Assembly (NCBI GenBank): GCA_964491625.1
Contig: CAZBIU010000252.1
Coordinates: forward strand, 1-10,197
Direction: 5' to 3'
Source of the DNA: Fen-1118 sp964491625
GTDB taxonomy: Bacteria > Myxococcota_A > Polyangia > Fen-1088
Length of the DNA stretch: 10,197 nucleotides
The position numbers and the translations under genes were made by a program. The notes below the pieces were generated by a model. It did not search any database. It was not told the origin of the DNA and saw only the letters and a list, made by a program, of their open reading frames with translations. Shown here piece after piece: positions 1 to 4,089 of this stretch. Every line of letters starts with the position of its first letter. Position 1 is the first letter of the stretch.

Positions 1-235
1 GATATCGCTGCAGAGTAGAAACCTGGCAATCGTCGAAACGCTCCCGACTCTCAAGCCGGGAGACGTCAGCCTGGTCCATCTGAGCCAAGCCTGTGACATC
101 AACCTGCGTCTTCCCCGCCGCCTCGCGGAGAGTTCGCAGCGTTAGATGAACCCCGCGTTGGGCGCCCAGACCTCGACCGAGAACCCGTACAGGTTCCTCT
201 CGCAGTTCAATCTTCCGCTTGGTTGCGTGGCTCAT
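1..235 (-). CDS. XRE-family helix-turn-helix protein, probable antitoxin (partial, runs off left edge)
   Basis: The first 78 residues of a DNA-binding protein are visible and the C-terminus lies beyond the window. Residues about 33-78 read as a lambda-repressor-type HTH: LRTLREAAGKTQ, then a glycine-containing turn, QADVSRLESRE, and a distal TLQRY. This is the classical XRE order (helix 1, TQ helix 2, recognition helix with VSRLE). The N-terminal 30 residues are basic and unremarkable. The ATG at 235 is fixed by a GGAGGA Shine-Dalgarno five bases upstream. It follows a broken BrnT-like toxin reading frame by 15 bases, and a palindrome overlaps the promoter ahead of that frame. Both are typical of an autorepressing antitoxin in a type II toxin-antitoxin operon. 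The HTH assignment is firm. The antitoxin role is inferred from context, and a plain regulator is possible. Confidence 0.8.
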   Translation of the reverse strand, partial: MSHATKRKIELREEPVRVLGRGLGAQRGVHLTLRTLREAAGKTQVDVTGLAQMDQADVSRLESRERFDDCQVSTLQRY

Positions 236-240
236 GAGCT

Positions 241-246
241 TCCTCC
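241..246 (-). promoter_or_regulatory. Shine-Dalgarno of the XRE gene
   Basis: On the minus strand the sequence reads GGAGGA, five bases before the ATG at 235. It is one of the three best ribosome binding sites in the window. It shows that the XRE gene can be translated independently of the broken toxin frame upstream, and it fixes the start codon. Confidence 0.75.
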
Positions 247-250
247 AGTT

Positions 251-358
251 TCATAGACTTCCCGTTCGCCCCTCAGCGAACGACACGCCGTGCTTCGCGA
301 GATTCGACGCAGCCTTGGCCGAGTCCCATTCAAAGTCGCCATCGAAAACCGTTGGCAT
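251..358 (-). pseudogene. truncated BrnT-like (DUF497) toxin remnant
   Basis: A 35-codon frame whose first 29 residues look like the N-terminus of BrnT ribonuclease toxins: F9-E-W-D12, then A-x-x-N19-L-x-K-H-G24-V-x-F27. BrnT proteins are usually around 90 residues. Here the frame leaves the family pattern after residue 29 (GRTGSL) and stops at 251. The conserved middle and C-terminal parts are absent from the bases that follow, because the XRE gene begins only 15 bases later. The simplest reading is an internal deletion that removed most of the toxin and left promoter, start and antitoxin intact. The ATG at 358 is used; an in-frame GTG at 367 probably lies upstream of the transcription start. 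Family resemblance is seen from motif memory only. A real 35-residue microprotein cannot be excluded. Confidence 0.6.
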
Positions 359-368
359 CGCATTCACC

Positions 369-397
369 AGTATGGGATATAACCCATACCACGTCAA
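369..397 (-). promoter_or_regulatory. sigma70-like promoter of the toxin-antitoxin remnant
   Basis: Read on the minus strand there is a TTGACG -35 (392-397), a 17-base spacer and a CATACT -10 (369-374). Transcription would begin near 362, only a few bases before the ATG at 358, so the toxin remnant would be almost leaderless. The -35 matches five of six consensus bases and the -10 four of six, with ideal spacing. Confidence 0.55.
370..389. promoter_or_regulatory. 20-bp palindromic operator overlapping the promoter
   Basis: GTATGGGATATAACCCATAC is an inverted repeat with ten-base half-sites and a single mismatched pair (positions 377 and 382). It covers most of the spacer and the -10 of the promoter at 369-397, so a bound dimer would block RNA polymerase. 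It is far more AT-rich than its surroundings. A symmetrical site at this place fits autorepression by the XRE protein encoded just downstream. Confidence 0.6.
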
Positions 398-492
398 ACG
401 ATTCCGTGAACCGCTCGTGCGGCTAATGCCTTGCCGTTCAGCGCTTCAGTGGCTTGGTTGGACAGCCTCACCGTCCAGGTCAAAGGGTTCAT
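394..492 (-). pseudogene. possible RelE/ParE-type toxin N-terminal fragment
   Basis: A 32-codon frame starting at the ATG at 492 and ending with a TGA inside the -35 region of the downstream promoter. Residues 5-18 (TWTVRLSNQATEAL) resemble the first strand and helix of RelE/ParE/HigB toxins, where a W-x-V-x-L-S-x-x-A-x-x-x-L pattern is common. The family core and catalytic positions are missing. A GGAG lies only two bases before the ATG, which is close for a working site. A toxin of this family is a usual partner of an XRE antitoxin, but the match is short and could be chance. Confidence 0.2.
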
Positions 493-584
493 TGCTCCAC
501 GTACAAGGCGAATTCGAAGGCACAGCCAAACGGGACAATCGTCTGGGGTAGTGGCCGTAGTCTTGGTCGACGGAGCATGTCCTT

Positions 585-626
585 CCACGGCCACGGCCAC
601 GGCCACGGCCACGTCTACGGCCACGA
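585..626 (+). repeat. tandem hexanucleotide repeat (CCACGG) x7
   Basis: Seven consecutive 6-base units: four perfect CCACGG copies (585-608), then CCACGT, CTACGG and CCACGA. Because the unit is a multiple of three, every frame stays open through it, giving His-Gly or Thr-Ala type dipeptide runs on one strand and Val-Ala type runs on the other. It sits about 65 bases before the likely start of the Nudix gene. Perfect copies at one end and decayed copies at the other suggest slippage. Confidence 0.85.
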
Positions 627-692
627 CCTTCCGCGGCTATCGCGGGGGGATTTGGGTTGACACCTGCCACTTGGCGCGCTCGATTGGGTGAT

Positions 693-1250
693 GTGAAACC
701 CTGGAAAGTGCTCGACAAGAAGATCCTGCTTGCGCGCCGCTGGCTGTCTATCAGTGAAGAGCGGGTCGAGTTGCCCAATGGCGCGGTCATCGACGAGTTC
801 CACGTGACGCACTCGCCGGACTGGGCGGGCGTGCTTGCGGTGACCGGGCAAGGCGCGGCTGACGACGATGTCATCTTGGTCGAGCAGTATCGCCACGGCT
901 TGGGACGGTCGAGCCTGGAGCTGCCCGCAGGGGTGATCGATGCGAATGAGGCGCCGCTCGCCGCAGCCCAGCGCGAGCTGCGGGAAGAAACCGGATACGC
1001 GGCGCATGCGTGGCAACTGCTCGCGGTCGTTGCCCCCGAGCCGGCGCGCGCGACCCACCGGGCGCATTTCTTCTTCGCTACCGGCGCCCAGCCGGCGGGT
1101 CCGACAGAGCACGAGGCCAGCGAGGTCATCGTGGTTCACCGCCACCCGCTGCGATCGCTGATGTCCGAGATCGATTCGGGTCGCATGGTGCACGCTGCGC
1201 ATATCGGCGCGGTGCTGCTGGCGTCCAAGCGCGGCCTTCTGACCATCTGA
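693..1250 (+). CDS. Nudix hydrolase, ADP-ribose pyrophosphatase-like
   Basis: A 185-residue protein with a complete Nudix box at residues about 80-102: G-x5-E-x7-R-E-L-x-E-E-x-G-Y. Enzymes with this box split nucleoside diphosphates linked to another moiety, using divalent metal bound by the RExxEE glutamates. The N-terminal pattern (WKVLDKK..., RVELPNG, then PDWAGVLAV and VEQYRHGLG) and the late (S/A)EVIVV...L..MI/SEIDSG segment match the ADP-ribose pyrophosphatase subgroup (hydrolysis to AMP and ribose 5-phosphate). Substrate is inferred from the subgroup. I choose the GTG at 693 because family members begin close to the WKVL motif. An in-frame TTG at 657, with a G-run seven bases ahead, would add 12 residues. 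It is followed after 60 bases by the sigma factor gene, which has its own promoter, so the two are probably not one unit. Confidence 0.88.
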   Translation: MKPWKVLDKKILLARRWLSISEERVELPNGAVIDEFHVTHSPDWAGVLAVTGQGAADDDVILVEQYRHGLGRSSLELPAGVIDANEAPLAAAQRELREETGYAAHAWQLLAVVAPEPARATHRAHFFFATGAQPAGPTEHEASEVIVVHRHPLRSLMSEIDSGRMVHAAHIGAVLLASKRGLLTI

Positions 1251-1258
1251 GATCCCCA

Positions 1259-1286
1259 GGAACCTTCCGCCCTCTCCCCGGTATGA
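1259..1286 (+). promoter_or_regulatory. candidate ECF-type promoter of the sigma factor operon
   Basis: GGAACC (1259-1264), a 16-base spacer and GTATGA (1281-1286). The -35 is the hallmark GGAAC motif of ECF-dependent promoters, and the -10 differs at one base from the GTCTGA form used by sigmaE-like factors. Predicted transcription starts near 1292, about 20 bases before the sigma gene. The position fits autoregulation, the usual wiring of ECF operons. Confidence 0.5.
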
Positions 1287-1310
1287 ACCGTCGTAGGATC
1301 GACAACCACG

Positions 1311-1865
1311 ATGGACGACGGTTTTCTCATACGCCAGGTGCTGGGCGGCAATCGCAACGCCTTCCGCCTGCTGGTGATCCGCTACCAACGCCCACTGTTT
1401 CGCTTCCTGGGCGGCTTCGGCCTGGGGCAGGCGAGCGTCGAAGAGCTGTCGCAGGAAGTCTTCTTGCGCGTCTTTCGCAGCCTGGCCGACTTTGATGCCG
1501 GCAAGGCGGCTTTTTCCACCTGGCTTTTCACCATCGCGAAGCGGCTGGCGCTGAACGAAAGGTCGCGCAGTCATCGTCGCGCCGAGCACGTTCCGATCGA
1601 CGAAGGCGAGCTGCCGGCGCCGCAAGAGACGGCCTCGGCGGAACATCGGCTGGAAATCTCGGAGCGCGAAGGTCGGGTAGAGCGCGCGCTGCGGACGTTG
1701 CCCGAGACCCTGCGCACCCCTTTGCTGCTCGCGTATCTGAAGGAGCTGTCGCTGGAACAGATCGCGCAGATCGAAGACTGCGCTATCGGAACCGTCAAAT
1801 CGCGCATCTTTCGCGGCAAGGCGCTGCTGCGGGCGGCGCTGGCCAATTCGGAGGACCCGTCATGA
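1311..1865 (+). CDS. ECF-family RNA polymerase sigma factor
   Basis: A 184-residue sigma70-family protein of the ECF group, which has only regions 2 and 4. Region 2 spans residues about 18-85: RYQRPLFRFL, the EELSQEVFLRVF helix, then AFSTWLFTIAKRLALNERS, which is the segment that melts and reads the -10. Region 4 spans about 122-175: LPETLRTPLLLAYLKELSLEQIAQI followed by the recognition helix IGTVKSRIFRGKALL, which reads the -35. The linker (residues 86-120) is charged and short, as expected. It directs RNA polymerase to a stress or envelope regulon that the window does not reveal. Its stop overlaps the next start as ATGA, so it is translationally coupled to its anti-sigma factor. The Shine-Dalgarno is weak (AGGA about 12 bases upstream). 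A candidate GGAAC promoter just upstream suggests it activates itself. Confidence 0.93.
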   Translation: MDDGFLIRQVLGGNRNAFRLLVIRYQRPLFRFLGGFGLGQASVEELSQEVFLRVFRSLADFDAGKAAFSTWLFTIAKRLALNERSRSHRRAEHVPIDEGELPAPQETASAEHRLEISEREGRVERALRTLPETLRTPLLLAYLKELSLEQIAQIEDCAIGTVKSRIFRGKALLRAALANSEDPS

Positions 1866-2227
1866 ACGTGTCGTGCACCTTGATTCAGGAACGCGTGGTC
1901 GCAGGTGAAATGCTCGGTGAAGGCGAACAGACCCACGTCCTCGCCTGTGCGAAATGCTCGGGGGTGGTCGCGGACTGCCTTGCCTTCGACGCTTTGGTCG
2001 CCGACGGGCTCGACAGCGCGGCCCAGGTGCCGGACGGATTCGCCGACCGGGTGATGCGCCATCTGGATGCTGCCCCGGCGCGCTCCGGGGGCTGGGACGA
2101 CGTGCTTGGCAAGCGCTGGGTCCAGGTCGCGCTGGCCAACGTGGGCGTCGCCTTTGCCATCGTGAACCTGCTTCGTTTCGTGTTCTCGACCCTTGTCCCG
2201 ACCGCAAGCTTGGGAGGCGTTCCATGA
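1862..2227 (+). CDS. ZAS-type anti-sigma factor, one membrane segment
   Basis: A 121-residue protein starting inside the stop codon of the ECF sigma gene. Residues H25-x3-C29-x2-C32 form the zinc-binding anti-sigma (ZAS) signature, which in RsrA/ChrR-like proteins clamps the sigma factor in the cytoplasm. Additional cysteines are at 5 and 39. A hydrophobic stretch at about residues 86-108 is a single transmembrane helix. Only about 13 residues follow it, so there is no extracytoplasmic sensor domain. Coupling by ATGA to both neighbours gives fixed stoichiometry with the sigma factor and the signal peptidase. Function is well supported by motif plus position. The signal is unknown: it could be redox or zinc at the ZAS cluster, or a membrane partner. 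Confidence 0.82.
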   Translation: MNVSCTLIQERVVAGEMLGEGEQTHVLACAKCSGVVADCLAFDALVADGLDSAAQVPDGFADRVMRHLDAAPARSGGWDDVLGKRWVQVALANVGVAFAIVNLLRFVFSTLVPTASLGGVP

Positions 2228-3144
2228 CCCGACGACCACTTCTCGCCAGCTTCGCCAGCCTGCTCTTGCCGGGGCTCGGGCACATATACTGTGGCCAAGT
2301 CGGGCGCGGGGCGCTGCTCATTCTCTCGCTCGGGTTGCCGCTGCCCTCGTTTGCCTGGCTTGCCCTGCATGGGCCGAGGGCCGCCCTGCTTTGGCTCGTG
2401 GTCGCAGGCGTGCTCTTTACGCTGGCGATCTATGCCTATGCTGTGGTCGATGCGTATCGCCTGGCCGCCCGCCGCAAGGAAGGGTTCAGTCCGAGCGCGT
2501 GGAATCGCCCCGTGGTCTATCTTGCGATCTTCCTCTTCGGGCATCTCGTGGTCCTGGGTCCGGCGACGCGCGCCACCAAGGCCAACCTCATCGAAACCTT
2601 CAAGGTGCCGAGCGCCAGTATGCTGCCCACGATTCTTGCGGGCGACTGCTTTTTCGCCGACAAACGGGTCGGCCAGCGCGGTGGCGTGAAGCTTCGCCGC
2701 GGCGACATCGCGGTGTTCGTCTATCCCAACGATCGCACCACCATGTACGTCAAACGCGTGGTCGGGCTGCCAGGCGACAAGATCGAAATCGAAAGCACGC
2801 GCGTGACCGTGAACGGTGCGGCGCTTACCCACGAGGAAGTCCACGACCTCGGCGACCCGGCGCTCAATCGTCTACTCGAAGATCACGTGGCGTTTCGCGA
2901 AATTGGCGACGGCACGAGCTATCGCGTGCTGTGGCGCAAGGGCGACGGCCATGCGACGCTCTCACTGACGGTGCCGAACGGTCAGGTCTTCGTGCTGGGC
3001 GACAATCGCGACGAATCGCGAGATTCACGCCAGTTTGGTCCGCTGCCCATCGCCGACGTCACGGGGCTGGCACGCCAGGTGTGGTTTTCCGCCGACCAGC
3101 ACCAAGGCATTCGTCTTTGTCGTACTGGACTCTTGCTCGACTGA
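2224..3144 (+). CDS. lepB: signal peptidase I with N-terminal multi-pass membrane module
   Basis: A 306-residue membrane serine protease that removes signal peptides from exported proteins. All family boxes are present: P129-S-A-S132-M-L-P-T with S132 as nucleophile, Y175-V-K177-R-V-V-G-L-P-G-D with K177 as general base, and G259-D-N-R-D-E-S-x-D-S-R near residues 259-269. The first 112 residues are unusual for a LepB protein. They begin with a LLPGLGHIYCGQ motif like that of TM2-type membrane proteins and hold about four hydrophobic helices (about 7-20, 28-47, 54-78 and 98-112); the last is the expected anchor before the catalytic domain. The ATG at 2224 overlaps the anti-sigma stop as ATGA, so it is part of the sigma operon. 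A longer in-frame opening upstream lies inside the anti-sigma gene and has no family match. Confidence 0.93.
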   Translation: MTRRPLLASFASLLLPGLGHIYCGQVGRGALLILSLGLPLPSFAWLALHGPRAALLWLVVAGVLFTLAIYAYAVVDAYRLAARRKEGFSPSAWNRPVVYLAIFLFGHLVVLGPATRATKANLIETFKVPSASMLPTILAGDCFFADKRVGQRGGVKLRRGDIAVFVYPNDRTTMYVKRVVGLPGDKIEIESTRVTVNGAALTHEEVHDLGDPALNRLLEDHVAFREIGDGTSYRVLWRKGDGHATLSLTVPNGQVFVLGDNRDESRDSRQFGPLPIADVTGLARQVWFSADQHQGIRLCRTGLLLD

Positions 3145-3145
3145 T

Positions 3146-3850
3146 TCAGCCGAGAGGTCGCAGCGCGGCTGTGGTCAAAAGGTGGCCCTCGATTTCCGAC
3201 CAGCGCGCCTCGGCCCAGAACGGGCCCTCTTGTTTGCTCAGCCTCAGCGTGACCGCGACGCTGCCGTCACTGTGCGGGAAGACAGTCGCTTCTTGAAAGG
3301 AAACGTAGCGTCCCACAATGGGATTGAGCGCCTTGTACAGTGCCTCTTTGATGGAGAAGCTCAGGATCACTTCGCGGCGTCGCAGGTGCTCGGGAATCAT
3401 CGCCAGGGCCGCCAGTTCTTCGCCGGTCATGATGCGGCTGCTGATGTCGGGGCGCTTGTCCCAGGCGGGCTCGCCGAGCGATGCCGGCAAAACCGGAATC
3501 GGCTCGATATCGACGCCCAACGAAAGACCTTGGACTTGCGCCGCCGCCAGGGCCACCGCGAGGGTGCGCTTGTGGCTGATCGATGCGGTCACGCCCTCGG
3601 GCAGCTCGGGCGCACCGCGGGTCGTGGCGAGGATCGGGCCCTTGTCGAGCCCGATGTCCAGCAGCGCACCGTGCAGCGCGATCCGCCCGGCCAACCAGGT
3701 CGGCTTGCGTGCGGGCGACAACGTGCCGAGAAACATGGCCTCCTCCTCACGCAGCATGCACAGGTCCCCCTGCTCGATGGTGCTGGGCACCCGCACGCCG
3801 ACGCAGCGTCCGTGCGGAAGGTCGATCCGGAACAGAACATCGGCTGGCAT
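3146..3850 (-). CDS. 4'-phosphopantetheinyl transferase (Sfp/EntD type)
   Basis: A 234-residue enzyme that moves the phosphopantetheine arm of coenzyme A onto a serine of carrier proteins of fatty acid, polyketide or peptide synthases. The diagnostic motifs are G112-V-D114-I-E116 (magnesium ligands) and F165-S-I-K168-E169-A-L-Y-K-A (second ligand and coenzyme A site). A preceding ASISHKR at about 89-95 and the RKPTWLAGRIAL segment at about 48-59 are the Sfp/EntD N-terminal signatures, so this is not the short AcpS type. The ATG at 3850 is the first good start; no strong Shine-Dalgarno is seen. The gene converges on the signal peptidase gene, with one base between the stop codons and no room for a separate terminator. 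No carrier-protein synthase lies in the window, so its client is unknown. Confidence 0.9.
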   Translation of the reverse strand: MPADVLFRIDLPHGRCVGVRVPSTIEQGDLCMLREEEAMFLGTLSPARKPTWLAGRIALHGALLDIGLDKGPILATTRGAPELPEGVTASISHKRTLAVALAAAQVQGLSLGVDIEPIPVLPASLGEPAWDKRPDISSRIMTGEELAALAMIPEHLRRREVILSFSIKEALYKALNPIVGRYVSFQEATVFPHSDGSVAVTLRLSKQEGPFWAEARWSEIEGHLLTTAALRPLG

Positions 3851-4077
3851 GGAAGAGCGGCTCTCTGTCGCAAAGGCCTGGTTCGGACAATCAACACACC
3901 CCAAAGTCAAACCAAGCAACGCGCGATAAGCTTTACGCAGCAGGATACCATGACCGGCCCCGGTGCGATCATTCCTCAGCACGACCGTATGAGTCTTCGG
4001 GGTTTGGCGACGCGACCACAGCCTGGTTTTCGCGTATGATGGGCCCAGGCCGGCATTGTCTTCTGTTCCTGCCGGCC

Positions 4078-4084
4078 AGGAGGG
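4078..4084 (+). promoter_or_regulatory. Shine-Dalgarno that fixes the GTG start at 4090
   Basis: AGGAGGG followed by a five-base CTCTC spacer and GTG. The open frame continues far upstream, but this site and the signal peptide right after it place the start at 4090. The rest of the 3851-4089 region between the divergent genes shows no clear -35/-10 pair. Confidence 0.75.
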
Positions 4085-4089
4085 CTCTC

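Larger units (their letters stand above)
359..692. other. intergenic stretch between toxin-antitoxin remnant and Nudix gene
   Basis: No intact gene is convincing here on either strand. The stretch holds the promoter and palindrome of the remnant locus, the possible RelE-like fragment, and the 6-bp tandem repeat. The long open frames across 446-660 owe their length to the repeat and to high GC, and they show no recognisable domain. I see no clear promoter or terminator for the Nudix gene. Confidence 0.5.

Noticed and set aside
141..163. GTTAGAT and GTTGGGC, which fit the GTTRRRY core of integron attC sites
   Set aside because: Both lie inside the coding sequence of the XRE gene, and no paired RYYYAAC arm with an attC-length hairpin or integrase is visible. 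Short degenerate matches are expected by chance.
219..551. Plus-strand 110-codon open frame across the toxin-antitoxin remnant
   Set aside because: It is antisense to the BrnT-like stub, promoter and palindrome, has no domain pattern and no Shine-Dalgarno. It is a high-GC shadow.
446..1129. Minus-strand 227-codon open frame running through the repeat and the Nudix gene
   Set aside because: It is antisense to the clear Nudix box and carries low-complexity Arg/Gly runs from the 6-bp repeat. It has no recognisable domain.
615..1646. Minus-strand 343-codon open frame opposite the Nudix and sigma factor genes
   Set aside because: It spans two genes with strong family motifs on the other strand and has no family pattern of its own.
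1954..2223. N-terminal extension of the signal peptidase frame
   Set aside because: It lies within the anti-sigma gene in another frame and is Arg/Gly-rich. The ATGA overlap and LLPGLGH start place the true start at 2224.
4035..4040. TATGAT as a -10 for the Cys-rich gene
   Set aside because: No -35 element is found at 16-18 bases upstream, and there is no extended -10. One hexamer is not enough.
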